Shown here in pieces: positions 52,376 to 61,384 of a stretch of DNA of 62,189 nucleotides. The position numbers were made by a program, and so were the translations under genes. The notes under the pieces were generated by a model. It worked only from the letters and a program-made list of their open reading frames with translations. It was not told the DNA's origin and did not search any database. Origin of the DNA: an uncultured Spirochaetaceae bacterium (GTDB lineage Bacteria; Spirochaetota; Spirochaetia; Sphaerochaetales; Sphaerochaetaceae); NCBI GenBank assembly GCA_944389275.1, contig CALXLT010000024.1, forward strand, positions 1 through 62,189, read 5' to 3'. Position 1 is the first letter of the stretch; each line of letters opens with the position of its first letter.

Positions 52376-53304
52376 GGAGGTTCCTGCCATTCGCTCTCCT
52401 GCTTCTCCTTCTCGCTTCCTGCGTTCGGGAGGATAGGGGAGAAAGGGATCTCTCGATCGTTGCCGTTGATTTTCCTTCCTTTGACGCGGCCCGCGCCGTC
52501 CTTGGCGGTGATGATGGCCTTGCGATGCTCCTTCCCCCTGGGACTGAGAGCCATAGCTATGATCCGACGCCTAAGGACATGGTGACGATCGCGGAAGCTG
52601 ATCTGATAATCTACACGGGCGGGCACTCTGACGCCTGGGTTGATTCGATACTCTCATCCCTTTCATCTCCTCCCCACGCATTCCGCCTGATGGAGCAGGT
52701 GCCTCTTCTTTCGGAAGAGAGGACCGAGGGCATGGAGGATGATGGGCACGGCCACCACGAGGGGCGCGATGAGCATGTCTGGACAAGCCCTGTCAATGAG
52801 GCGGCAATAGTCTCAGCTCTTGCCGATGCCATCTCCGCCATAGAGCCTGAGAGGTCCGAGGAGCTCTATGGGAATGCGGAAGCGTATATGGCGTCGCTCG
52901 AGGCGCTTGACGGCGAGATAAGGAAGATAGTGGAGGAGAGCCCTCTTGATACACTTATATTCGCGTCGCGCTTCCCCCTGCTTTATTTCGTGAAGGAGTA
53001 TGGGCTCAGGTATTACGCGGCATTCCCGGGCTGCGCGGAGGAGACGGAGCCGAGCGCCCGTACTGTCGCGTTCCTCATAGACAAGGCGAAAGAGCTTGGC
53101 GTGCCGTGCATACTGAATATAGAGATGTCCTCGGATCTCATAGCGCGCACGATAGCGGAGGAGGCTGGGGTGCCTGTATATACGTTCTCATCGCTTCATA
53201 ACGTGACGGCGCGCGAATTCGCATCAGGCGAGACATACATAACGATAATGGAAAGGAATGCTGATATCCTCAGGGAGGCTTTGGGTGGAACTGATCAAAG
53301 GTGA
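52372..53304 (+). CDS. znuA: zinc ABC transporter substrate-binding lipoprotein
   Basis: A 310-residue cluster A-I metal-binding protein. The signal peptide ends in a lipobox, LLLASC, with Cys17 lipidated. Likely ligand regions are ESHSYDPTPKD and EHVWTSP, with a His-rich loop DDGHGHHEGRDEH typical of zinc rather than manganese proteins. The segment ASRFPLLYF...YYAAFPGC has Arg where many ZnuA have His; I recall this form from clostridial homologues. The ATG at 52372 overlaps the zur stop (ATGA). It hands zinc to ZnuB/ZnuC. Confidence 0.92.
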   Translation: MRRFLPFALLLLLLASCVREDRGERDLSIVAVDFPSFDAARAVLGGDDGLAMLLPPGTESHSYDPTPKDMVTIAEADLIIYTGGHSDAWVDSILSSLSSPPHAFRLMEQVPLLSEERTEGMEDDGHGHHEGRDEHVWTSPVNEAAIVSALADAISAIEPERSEELYGNAEAYMASLEALDGEIRKIVEESPLDTLIFASRFPLLYFVKEYGLRYYAAFPGCAEETEPSARTVAFLIDKAKELGVPCILNIEMSSDLIARTIAEEAGVPVYTFSSLHNVTAREFASGETYITIMERNADILREALGGTDQR

Positions 53305-53998
53305 TGATATTACCATAGGATACGATGGCGAGCCGGTTGTCTCCCATCTTACATTTTCCGTCAGAAGCGGGGATTACCTATGCATAGTGGGGGAGAATGG
53401 CTCTGGAAAGAGCACGTTCGTCAAGACCGTGCTGGGCCTTATCCCACCGCTTTCCGGACAGGTCGTCTTCTCGCCATCCCTCCGCCCTGATTCCATAGGC
53501 TATCTTCCGCAGAAGTCGATGATACAGCGTGACTTCCCCTCATCTGTGATGGAGATAGTCCTCTCCGGATGCCTCAATAGGCATAGGAGGCTATTCGGCT
53601 ATTCCAGGGAGGAGAGGGATAAGGCAGAGTCCATCATCAGCCGCCTTGGCCTGGATAAGCTTTCCTCCTCGTCATTCCAGGAGCTCTCTGGCGGACAGCA
53701 GCAGCGTACGCTCCTTGCCCGCGCCCTGATGGCGACAGAGAGGCTTCTCCTGCTGGATGAGCCGGTAACGGGCCTTGACCCGCAGGCTACGGCGGAGCTT
53801 TATTCGATCATACGGAAGCTTCAGGAGGATGGCATAACCGTCATGATGGTCACCCATGATATCCACCCGGCGCTCAATGATGCGGATATGATCCTCCATT
53901 TCTCGCATACGGGTTACTACTTCGGCAGCAGGGATGAGTACTTCCGCACCGAGCCTGGGCTTAAGTTCCTCAAGGAGGCTGGCCATGATCATAGCTGA
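53285..53998 (+). CDS. znuC: zinc ABC transporter ATP-binding protein
   Basis: A 237-residue ABC ATPase with Walker A GENGSGKST, signature LSGGQQQR, Walker B LLLLDEP and switch His in VTHDIH. It powers zinc import with ZnuB. A GTG at 53285 (VELIKGDDIT) lies 6 bp after AGGGAGG and is the preferred start, overlapping znuA by 20 bp. An in-frame ATG at 53258 would overlap more and has no ribosome binding site. Its 3' end overlaps znuB by 14 bp. Confidence 0.94.
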   Translation: MELIKGDDITIGYDGEPVVSHLTFSVRSGDYLCIVGENGSGKSTFVKTVLGLIPPLSGQVVFSPSLRPDSIGYLPQKSMIQRDFPSSVMEIVLSGCLNRHRRLFGYSREERDKAESIISRLGLDKLSSSSFQELSGGQQQRTLLARALMATERLLLLDEPVTGLDPQATAELYSIIRKLQEDGITVMMVTHDIHPALNDADMILHFSHTGYYFGSRDEYFRTEPGLKFLKEAGHDHS

Positions 53999-54806
53999 GA
54001 TCCTTTCATATCCATTCCTCGCGCGTGCCCTCATGGTCGGCTTCCTGATCTCTGTCTCCTCATCGCTATTGGGTGTGAGCCTCGTGCTCAGACGCTATTC
54101 GATGATAGGCGATGGATTGTCGCATGTGGGATTCGGAGCTCTCGGCATCGCCTCCCTTCTATCCCTTTCCCCGATGGCAGTGACGCTTCCGGTGGTTGTC
54201 GTTGCATCCTTCCTTCTCCTGAGGCTCTCTGAGCGCAGGAGCGGGGGAGACAGCGCGATAGCATTGCTCTCATCATCTGCCTTGGCTCTGGGCGTCGCCG
54301 CGGTCTCGATAGGCGGGGTGAACACGGATCTCAACGCCTTCCTCTTCGGCTCGATCCTCTCTGTCTCGAAAAGCGACGCCTGGATATCATTCGGGGTATC
54401 GGCGGTGACTATCTTCTCGTATCTTGTCTTCTACCATCAGATATATGCCTCGACGTTCGATCCGGTATTCGCGAGGGCTACAGGAATGAAGTGCGAGCGC
54501 TATACTAATCTCCTGGCTGTCCTTACATCCCTCGTGATAGTCGTCGGCATGAGGATGCTGGGCTCTATGCTTATCTCCTCACTGCTGATCTTCCCAGCAC
54601 TCAGCGCGATGAAGGTCGCCAAGACATATCTCCGCGTGTCCGTGATAGCTGTAGCGGAGAGCGTATCGGCGTTCCTTATAGGCTTCATCCTCTCGTACGC
54701 GCTTTCGCTTCCGACAGGAGCATCCATCGTCATAGTCCATATGTGCTTCTACCTGCTGATGATGGCGGCGGGGTGGTGGATGAGGAAGGCTCGTACTTCC
54801 GTTTAG
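53985..54806 (+). CDS. znuB: zinc ABC transporter permease
   Basis: A 273-residue ABC-3 family permease with about eight membrane segments and the family stretch RRYSMIGDGLSHVGFGALG. The ATG at 53985 follows AAGGAGG; an in-frame ATG at 53934 lies deeper inside znuC and is not preferred. It is the last gene of zur-znuABC and also the last gene with the GC-rich composition of the main part of the window. About 20 bp further on the sequence turns AT-rich. Confidence 0.94.
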   Translation: MIIAEILSYPFLARALMVGFLISVSSSLLGVSLVLRRYSMIGDGLSHVGFGALGIASLLSLSPMAVTLPVVVVASFLLLRLSERRSGGDSAIALLSSSALALGVAAVSIGGVNTDLNAFLFGSILSVSKSDAWISFGVSAVTIFSYLVFYHQIYASTFDPVFARATGMKCERYTNLLAVLTSLVIVVGMRMLGSMLISSLLIFPALSAMKVAKTYLRVSVIAVAESVSAFLIGFILSYALSLPTGASIVIVHMCFYLLMMAAGWWMRKARTSV

Positions 54807-54853
54807 AGCAAACATCGAGAATCATTCATTTTGATATCTATTGAAAATTTTCC

Positions 54854-54881
54854 TTGCAGAAATCTGTATTAGATTTAAAAT
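54854..54881 (+). promoter_or_regulatory. candidate promoter of the island operon
   Basis: TTGCAG (54854-54859), 16-bp spacer, TAAAAT (54876-54881), upstream of the IclR gene. The start would fall a few bases before the palindrome at 54893. Confidence 0.45.
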
Positions 54882-54892
54882 ATAGAATGTAG

Positions 54893-54908
54893 ATTCCATA
54901 TATGGAAT
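54893..54908. promoter_or_regulatory. palindromic operator, probably for the IclR protein
   Basis: ATTCCATATATGGAAT is a perfect 16-bp palindrome, 17 bp before the IclR gene and just downstream of the predicted start of transcription. TGGAA/TTCCA half-sites are usual for IclR-family operators, so autoregulation of the operon is likely. Confidence 0.65.
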
Positions 54909-54924
54909 ATATAGGCGAGGGAAT

Positions 54925-55716
54925 ATGCTGGATGATAGAGAAATGCTAGTCAAGCGATGTGCTGAATTGAATAAATTCAGTTCACTCAAATCGATTATGA
55001 TGCTTGAGGTTTTGGCTTGTAGCAATTCTTTCGAGAGTATTACCGATATTGCTGAAGTTTCAGGATTAAGTAACAGTACTATACATAGGATACTTCAGGA
55101 ACTTGTTCAGTCAGAGTATGTTCGAAAGAATAATGAACATAAGTATTGTCTTGGATTGAATGCGTTAGCGCTTGGTACCCGAATCAGAAAAACCGATTTG
55201 ATATCAGAAGCCGCTTCAATTGAAATGAATCGGTTGAATGATTTATCTAATGAGACAATTCACCTCATTGTACTTGATAAGAATCAGGGGCGCTATATCG
55301 CAAAATGTGAGGCAAAGAACCAAATTGGTTTAAGATCGCGTATAGGCTGGACTATTCCATTATATTGTACTGCTGGCGGGAAAGTTCTGCTTGCCTATCA
55401 GACAGAAGAATGGTTGCGTTCGTATTTTGATTCCACTTCATTTGAGAGATTTACTGACAATACCATATGTGAAGAAAAATCAATGCAGGCGGAATTAGCA
55501 ACTATTCGCCGTAATGGATTTGGAATGGATAATGAAGAGCATCATTTGGATGTTGTTTGTATTGCCGCTCCTATATTTGATAGCCAAAACAGAATAGTTG
55601 CAACCGTTGGCATCTCTGCTCCAGCATATCGTTTTTCAAAAGATAAGGCTTTGAGTTATAAAGATGAACTTCTTGCAAGTGCCAGAAGAATTTCTGAAAG
55701 GTTGCGCCAAGAGTAG
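54925..55716 (+). CDS. IclR family transcriptional regulator
   Basis: A 263-residue regulator. The N-terminal winged helix-turn-helix ([20 protein letters not shown], about residues 36-60) is followed by the IclR effector-binding GAF-like domain ([35 protein letters not shown]). It probably senses the sugar acid handled by the following genes and controls the operon through the palindrome at 54893. GCGAGGGA precedes the ATG. The dehydratase gene starts 8 bp after its stop codon. Codon use is AT-rich, unlike the genes to the left. Confidence 0.94.
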   Translation: MLDDREMLVKRCAELNKFSSLKSIMMLEVLACSNSFESITDIAEVSGLSNSTIHRILQELVQSEYVRKNNEHKYCLGLNALALGTRIRKTDLISEAASIEMNRLNDLSNETIHLIVLDKNQGRYIAKCEAKNQIGLRSRIGWTIPLYCTAGGKVLLAYQTEEWLRSYFDSTSFERFTDNTICEEKSMQAELATIRRNGFGMDNEEHHLDVVCIAAPIFDSQNRIVATVGISAPAYRFSKDKALSYKDELLASARRISERLRQE

Positions 55717-55724
55717 GAGGACGT

Positions 55725-57407
55725 ATGGACTTTTCTTATAAGGATTCAAGATTCAAGAGTTCAAAAGTCGTAAATGGAATAACAATGGCAGGTCCAAGAG
55801 CCCATTTTCGCGGTATGGGATTAGATACTGAAGATCTCCAAAAACCATTTATTGGCGTGCTGAATACTTATAATGAAATGCATCCAGGCCATATACACCT
55901 TAATATCCTTTCAGAGCAAATAAAATATGGGGTTCTTGAAAATGGTGGAATACCATTTGAGATGAACACAATATCAATATGTGATGGATTTGCGCAGGGG
56001 CATGAAGGAATGTGCCATTCTTTGCCTAGCCGTGAGATAATCGCTGATTCGATAGAATGCTTATGCAAAGCTCAGCAGATTGATGGGATCGTTTTGTTAG
56101 GAGGCTGTGATAAAACCGTTCCTGCATTGATCATGGCAGCTTTGAGGGTGAATATTCCAGCAATCATTGTTACAGGAGGCCCAATGCTTCCAGGTGTTTA
56201 TAAAGGTAGGCAATATGCGACATATGAATTGAAGGAAATGATTGGGAAGGTCCAGAATGGAGAGATCACACAATCAGAGTATGAGTATCTCGAGGGGATA
56301 ATGTCCCCAGGACCTGGTTCATGTGCAATGATGGGGACCGCCAATAGCTTGTCAGTTATAGCCGAAGCTTTAGGATTGACTCTCCCCGGTTGTGCTTGTG
56401 CACATGCCGTAAGCGGTCAAAAGAAACGCATTGCAAGAGCAAGTGGTAAAAGGATTGTGGATTTGGTTCTTGAGCGTATATGTCCAAGGGATATCGTAAC
56501 CCAGGAAATGCTTGAATTTGCAACTATGGTAGGTTTGAGTGTCGGTGGATCAACAAATATGACTCTGCATATTCCGGCAATTGCTCATGAGGCAGGCCTC
56601 TGTATGAGTTTGAATGATATCGGTGAACTTAGTAAGAATACTCCACAGATAGTGAAAATCAAGCCATCTGGATCTCATACAATGCTTGATTTCGAGCGAG
56701 CAGGAGGTGTCCTTGCAGTAATCCGGGAATTGGAATCCATTGCAAATATCTCTTTAATGACAGTAAATGGACATACTCATAAAGAAAATGTAGATGCAGC
56801 TACATTTACTGATAACGATGTTGTCAAAACAGTTGCATCGCCGTATTCAAATCACGGTTCATTGATTGTTATGAAAGGAAATATCGCTCCAGATGGTGCT
56901 GTCGTGAAGCATACAGCTGTGGCTCCTGAAATGCTTAAGCATTCGGGGCCTGCCCGTGTCTTTGAAAACGAAGCAGCTGCAGTTGATGCTATCTTGGCAG
57001 ATAGTATTAAACACGGAGATGTAATAGTTATCCGAAATGAAGGACCAAAAGGAGGGCCTGGAATGCGGGAAATGCTGACAGCAACAGCATCACTTGTAAG
57101 CATGGGATATGATAAAAGCGTTGCTCTTATTACTGATGGACGCTTTTCCGGGGCTACGAGAGGACCTTGCATAGGGCATATCTCTCCTGAATCATCTGAA
57201 GGTGGTCCGATTTCAATCCTAAGAGATGGTGATGTCATCGATATTGATATTCCCGCAGCAACAATCAATGTAAGACTTTCAGATGATGAAATAAAGAAGA
57301 GATTATTGGAAACCGATATCATTCAGCAGCATATTTCTGGCGGTGGATATCTAGATCGTTATGTACGATTGGTTTCCTCTGCGAGTAAGGGCGCGATACT
57401 GATATAA
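55725..57407 (+). CDS. IlvD/Edd family dehydratase, probably for a sugar acid
   Basis: A 560-residue iron-sulfur dehydratase of the dihydroxyacid/6-phosphogluconate dehydratase family. Cluster and active-site regions seen are [26 protein letters not shown] and [20 protein letters not shown]. The N-terminal HPGHIHL form is that of Bacillus-type IlvD. The sequence alone allows branched-chain amino acid synthesis. The neighbours (IclR, DapA-family lyase, TTT transporter) argue instead for dehydrating an aldonic or uronic acid to a 2-keto-3-deoxy acid. GGAGG precedes the ATG. Confidence 0.9.
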   Translation: MDFSYKDSRFKSSKVVNGITMAGPRAHFRGMGLDTEDLQKPFIGVLNTYNEMHPGHIHLNILSEQIKYGVLENGGIPFEMNTISICDGFAQGHEGMCHSLPSREIIADSIECLCKAQQIDGIVLLGGCDKTVPALIMAALRVNIPAIIVTGGPMLPGVYKGRQYATYELKEMIGKVQNGEITQSEYEYLEGIMSPGPGSCAMMGTANSLSVIAEALGLTLPGCACAHAVSGQKKRIARASGKRIVDLVLERICPRDIVTQEMLEFATMVGLSVGGSTNMTLHIPAIAHEAGLCMSLNDIGELSKNTPQIVKIKPSGSHTMLDFERAGGVLAVIRELESIANISLMTVNGHTHKENVDAATFTDNDVVKTVASPYSNHGSLIVMKGNIAPDGAVVKHTAVAPEMLKHSGPARVFENEAAAVDAILADSIKHGDVIVIRNEGPKGGPGMREMLTATASLVSMGYDKSVALITDGRFSGATRGPCIGHISPESSEGGPISILRDGDVIDIDIPAATINVRLSDDEIKKRLLETDIIQQHISGGGYLDRYVRLVSSASKGAILI

Positions 57408-57426
57408 AAATGAAAGGAGGAATTGA

Positions 57427-58323
57427 ATGAGGAATGATATTCTTGGGCTTATTGCACCTCAAAACGTACCTTTCGGTCCTAAAGGGGATGTTAATTATCA
57501 TGAATATTCAAAACTCACCAAGTTTCTTTTGGCGAATGGGGTCGATGGTATCTTTGTTGGTGGAACGTCCGGTGAATTCATAAATCTTTCAGATAGCGAA
57601 AGGAAGCAACTCCTTGAAATTGCTAGAGATAGCTCTTCTTTGGATACGCCGATTATATTCAACGCGACCGCAATGAATCTCGCATCAGTAAATGACTTCT
57701 GTGCATTTGCAGTTAAGGCAGGGGCCGATGCTGTATCTTTTACAGCTCCTTATTATCACTCATATGATAAGCAGGCCCTGATTGGATACTTCAAAAGTTG
57801 CGCAGATGCTGCGAAGGATTTACCTGTCTATCTTTATAACATACCTGGTATGACAAAAAATCCGATAACCACTGATATCATCAAAGCAGTGTGTTCTTCT
57901 TGTCCTAATATCAAAGGGATCAAAGATAGCAGCATGGATTTCATGACATATATGGAATTCCAAAATCACAAGCCATTTGATGATTTTAAAGTTATGACGG
58001 GGAATGATGCACAAGTGCTTGTTTCCCTGTTTTATGGGGGAGATACTGCAGTAATCGCATTGGCAGGAGTCTTCCCTCGATTGGCAAAATCTATTTTTGA
58101 GAATTTCTGGAAAGGGGATTTGATAGCAGCAAGAATCGCACAGGATAAGATTATGTGTGTACGTGAACTAGTGCGATCAATAATGCCTATTGTCTCTCAC
58201 AAAGAAATTCTGACGTTTCTTGGTTTTGATATGGGAGTTCCTCGATATCCGTTCCGCTCTTTGTTACAGGAAGAAAAGGAAAGATTAAGAAGGGAACTTG
58301 ATCGGCTAGGTTTGCTGCCTTAA
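57427..58323 (+). CDS. DapA/NanA family aldolase or dehydratase
   Basis: A 298-residue class I TIM-barrel lyase of the dihydrodipicolinate synthase superfamily. Family motifs are GIFVGGTSGEF near residue 40, the tyrosine in PVYLYNIPG and the Schiff-base lysine in IKGIKDSS. With the dehydratase upstream, it most likely cleaves or dehydrates a 2-keto-3-deoxy sugar acid to pyruvate plus an aldehyde, or to a semialdehyde. A lysine-biosynthesis role is unlikely in this context. AAAGGAGG precedes the ATG; TctB follows after 13 bp. Confidence 0.92.
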   Translation: MRNDILGLIAPQNVPFGPKGDVNYHEYSKLTKFLLANGVDGIFVGGTSGEFINLSDSERKQLLEIARDSSSLDTPIIFNATAMNLASVNDFCAFAVKAGADAVSFTAPYYHSYDKQALIGYFKSCADAAKDLPVYLYNIPGMTKNPITTDIIKAVCSSCPNIKGIKDSSMDFMTYMEFQNHKPFDDFKVMTGNDAQVLVSLFYGGDTAVIALAGVFPRLAKSIFENFWKGDLIAARIAQDKIMCVRELVRSIMPIVSHKEILTFLGFDMGVPRYPFRSLLQEEKERLRRELDRLGLLP

Positions 58324-58336
58324 AAGGAGGTTTGAT

Positions 58337-58786
58337 GTGAATAATAAGATTAACGATGTGATATGCGCTTCGATTTTTCTTATTTTCGGGATTGTCCTTA
58401 TGATTCTTACTCCAATAATGACAAGCCCTATGAAAATGGATAGCTTGGGAAGCCGTTTCTTTCCTTATGCTATTGGTGTTTTCACCATTATTGTTTCATT
58501 GATCCTAGGAATCAGTTCTTTACTCAGCATAAGGAAAAATATGGATCAGGTGAAAGGATATAATCCACATTTGCATGATAACCTGAGAGCTGTTCTGTAC
58601 TGCATAGCTTTGCTTGTATCTGTCTGGCTTATAGAGGCGGTACATTTTCTAGCAGGTGCTTTCGTAATGACAACATCGCTTCTATTGCTGTGTAGGGAAA
58701 GGAAAATACTCTGGTATCTGATTGTATATGCCTGTACTGCTGTAGCATATTTCGCTTTCACGATGCTTCTTAATGTTCGGATTTAA
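58337..58786 (+). CDS. TTT transporter small membrane subunit (TctB)
   Basis: A 149-residue protein with four hydrophobic segments, the small membrane component of a tripartite tricarboxylate transporter. It starts with GTG at 58337, just after AAAAGGAGG; the ATG two bases earlier is followed at once by a stop codon. The sequence is weakly conserved, as is normal for TctB. Identification rests on size, topology and position directly before tctA. Confidence 0.88.
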   Translation: MNNKINDVICASIFLIFGIVLMILTPIMTSPMKMDSLGSRFFPYAIGVFTIIVSLILGISSLLSIRKNMDQVKGYNPHLHDNLRAVLYCIALLVSVWLIEAVHFLAGAFVMTTSLLLLCRERKILWYLIVYACTAVAYFAFTMLLNVRI

Positions 58787-58801
58787 GGTAGGAGTAACTG
58801 T

Positions 58802-60283
58802 ATGATTGGTTCTATTTTAGCTTCGTTGTTTACACTGGAAAACTTCTTGGTAATGAACCTTGGAGTAGCAGTTGGGATCATCTTTGGTGCTATTCCTGGG
58901 CTTTCTGCAGTGATAGGCATTACACTTCTTCTTCCGATTACATATAGCCTTTCCATCGTACCAAGTCTTTGCTTGCTTATCGGTGTGTATTGTGGAGGTG
59001 TATATGGAGGTTCAATTACTGCGATCCTTATTGATACTCCGGGAGCTCCTGCAGCAGCCTGTACTGTGCTTGATGGTCATCCGATGGCTAAGAAAGGAAA
59101 AGCGGGAAGGGCTTTGAATATTGCTTTGAGAGCAAGTTTCTTTGGCGGCATAGTTTCAACGGTATTGCTTATAGTATGTGGCCCTTCTTTGGCATCGTTT
59201 GCCCTTAAGTTCGGCCCTGCTGAGATGTTTGGGCTTTGCCTTATAGGATTGATGGTTATCCCAAGTGTCGTTGGCAACCAGCCTACAAAAGGCTTCCTTG
59301 CTGCTCTATTTGGGTTGTTCGTAACTGTTATAGGTTCAGATATATTCACGGGCATGACTAGGCTTTCCTTTGGAGTTAGTCAGCTTCAAGGTGGGATCAA
59401 TCTTGCTCCAACGATGATAGGAATATTCGCTTTCTCTCAGGTTATAAAGAAGGTCTATAATTCCCATGCCAAGGATTCTACCGTTCAGGATTTCAAGAAG
59501 CAAACATATCCATGGAAAGAACTTCTGAGCCATTGGAAGACATTAATTAAATCGACACTGATAGGTACAGGAATTGGAGCTATTCCTGGAACTGGTCCTG
59601 CTTTGGCTGCATTTGTATCATACAATGCTGCGAAAGAGTCATCGAAGCATCCTGAAGAATTCGGAACAGGTATTGATGAGGGAATAATAGCTCCTGAAAG
59701 TGCAAACAATGCTGTTACAGGTGCCGCTTTCATACCATTACTTTCTCTTGGAATACCAGGGGATACTGCAACAGCCGTTCTCGCTGGAGCTATGACGATT
59801 GCAGGGGTTGCCCCAGGACCAACTTTCTATAGCACGCATGCATCATTGGCTTATACGATTATGGCAATTCTAGTAGTGGTGAATATATTCATGCTCTTAC
59901 AGGCTTCTGTATTCGTTAAGATGTTTGCCAGGATAGCGGTCGTTCCTACATCAATATTGTTTCCGGTTGTTGGTATTTTCTGCATACTTGGTGCTTATGC
60001 TTCCGGCAATTCGATGTTTGATGTTTGGGTGATGATAATATTTGGATTCATTGGGTTCTTTGTCTTCGAGAAGTTCAACCTTCCTAAAGCTCCTTTTATC
60101 ATCGCTAGGATCCTTGGATCTATGACAGAAGTGAATCTGAGAAGAGCTCTACAGCTTTCCGACAATGGTCCAATGATTTTCTTTACACACCCAATTTCAT
60201 TGATCTGTATTCTTATCTGTATTTTCATCGTCTGTCTGCCGTTGATTAGAAAGATAAGGATGAAAAGAGTAGCAAATCAATAA
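58802..60283 (+). CDS. TTT transporter large membrane subunit (TctA)
   Basis: A 493-residue polytopic inner-membrane protein with 11-12 hydrophobic segments. TctA motifs are GAIPGLSAVIGITLLLPITY near the N-terminus, the repeated GIGAIPGTGPALAAF, and GIPGDTATAVLAGA. It carries the substrate delivered by the TctC protein across the membrane with cation symport. TTT systems take up carboxylates, including sugar acids. AGGAG precedes the ATG; tctC starts 18 bp after the stop codon. Confidence 0.95.
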   Translation: MIGSILASLFTLENFLVMNLGVAVGIIFGAIPGLSAVIGITLLLPITYSLSIVPSLCLLIGVYCGGVYGGSITAILIDTPGAPAAACTVLDGHPMAKKGKAGRALNIALRASFFGGIVSTVLLIVCGPSLASFALKFGPAEMFGLCLIGLMVIPSVVGNQPTKGFLAALFGLFVTVIGSDIFTGMTRLSFGVSQLQGGINLAPTMIGIFAFSQVIKKVYNSHAKDSTVQDFKKQTYPWKELLSHWKTLIKSTLIGTGIGAIPGTGPALAAFVSYNAAKESSKHPEEFGTGIDEGIIAPESANNAVTGAAFIPLLSLGIPGDTATAVLAGAMTIAGVAPGPTFYSTHASLAYTIMAILVVVNIFMLLQASVFVKMFARIAVVPTSILFPVVGIFCILGAYASGNSMFDVWVMIIFGFIGFFVFEKFNLPKAPFIIARILGSMTEVNLRRALQLSDNGPMIFFTHPISLICILICIFIVCLPLIRKIRMKRVANQ

Positions 60284-60301
60284 ATAAAAAGGAGAGGAAA
60301 A

Positions 60302-61309
60302 ATGAAAAAAAGGATTAGCACATTCATAGCATTTGCTTTAATTGCAACCATGCTTTTTGCCGGTGGCAGCAAGGAAGATGGCAATGTTTCTGCTAACGCT
60401 TCCGGGGATTTTCCGTCAAGTCCTATCATGCTTGTCTGTCCGTGGAATGCCGGAGCCGGAGCCGATCTCATCTGCAGGATGTTTGAGATGATGGGCAGTG
60501 AGTATTTTGGGGTCCCTGTGGTTGTTGAGAATCAGAATGGAGCTGCAGGTGTGACAGCTACTATAAATTTCCTCAATGCAGAACCCGATGGATATTCGGT
60601 TCTGTTTAATAATGGTGGGGTTTTCACAAGCAAGAGCCTTACTGGAGTTTCTGATTATTCTATAGATGATTTCCAGCCTCTTTGCGGTATTGTCAAAGAT
60701 GTAAATGTTCTTGTTGCAAATAGAGAAAGTGTTGGAGTTTCAACTCTTGGAGAATTCTTCGATAAGTATTCTGGCACAGGAGAGTCTCTTGTTGTGGGAT
60801 GTGCAACTGCAGGTATTCCACATGTTTGCATTGCAGAACTATTTGAACAGGCCAATATAACTTATAAGCAGGTTGCCTATAATGGTGCTTCTGAAATTAC
60901 TGCCGCACTTTTGGGCAAGCATATTGATATTGCCTGTATTGGTGCTTCGGAGATTTCTATTGTCAAAGATTCCCCAGATGCTGTCATTCTTGGTGTGTTC
61001 TCTGAAGAGATTCCTGCTGTTGATGGATTAGAAGGGGTAGAGTCGGTCTTTGATTATGGATACGAGATAGATACGAGTGTTTGGCGTATGCTTCTTGTTC
61101 CGAAAGGAACTCCACAAGAAATATGGGATGTCCTTTACAAAGGATTTACAGGGATGATTCAGGATCCGCGTTTTGTAGAATTTGCGAATAACAATGGCCT
61201 CATAATCGATATGAAATCGCCAGAGGAAGTTACGCAGGCTGTCAAAGATGAATTAAATGACATGATTCCTGTTTTCCAGGAGTTAGGACTCGGAATTTAT
61301 GGAAATTGA
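60302..61309 (+). CDS. TTT transporter substrate-binding protein (TctC/Bug family)
   Basis: A 335-residue periplasmic binding protein of the Bug/TctC family. The signal peptide (about 1-21) ends in LFAGGSKED without a lipobox Cys, the same form as in the two ABC binding proteins of this window. The mature part opens with the Bug-type PWNAGAGADLICRMFE and continues with VENQNGAAGVTA and PKGTPQEIW. The ligand should be a carboxylate. A hairpin after the stop codon may protect its mRNA. AAAGGAGAGG precedes the ATG. Confidence 0.94.
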   Translation: MKKRISTFIAFALIATMLFAGGSKEDGNVSANASGDFPSSPIMLVCPWNAGAGADLICRMFEMMGSEYFGVPVVVENQNGAAGVTATINFLNAEPDGYSVLFNNGGVFTSKSLTGVSDYSIDDFQPLCGIVKDVNVLVANRESVGVSTLGEFFDKYSGTGESLVVGCATAGIPHVCIAELFEQANITYKQVAYNGASEITAALLGKHIDIACIGASEISIVKDSPDAVILGVFSEEIPAVDGLEGVESVFDYGYEIDTSVWRMLLVPKGTPQEIWDVLYKGFTGMIQDPRFVEFANNNGLIIDMKSPEEVTQAVKDELNDMIPVFQELGLGIYGN

Positions 61310-61333
61310 ATAACTGAATTTGATGGGAGATAA

Positions 61334-61364
61334 GGGAGAAGACTGTATCTATACAGTCTCTCCC
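61334..61364 (+). terminator. hairpin after tctC
   Basis: Arms 61334-61347 and 61352-61364 pair over 13 bp with one bulged A and loop TCTA. It is followed by GATTATT rather than a clean T-run, so it may be a partial terminator or mRNA-stabilising hairpin before the sulfatase gene. Confidence 0.6.
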
Positions 61365-61384
61365 GATTATTAAAGGATACTTAT

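Noticed and set aside
52372..53304. Loss of a ZnuA metal-ligand histidine (Arg in ASRFP)
   Set aside because: The RFP...YYAAFPGC form recurs, as far as I recall, in clostridial zinc-binding homologues, so it is a subfamily trait rather than a defect.
54811..54830. Possible second Fur-type site after znuB (GAGAATCATTC)
   Set aside because: Only one half-site matches well; the other arm is poor and the context gives no target promoter.
55725..57407. Branched-chain amino acid IlvD
   Set aside because: The sequence would allow it, but no ilv genes accompany it and the IclR/lyase/TTT setting fits sugar-acid use better. Kept only as an alternative.
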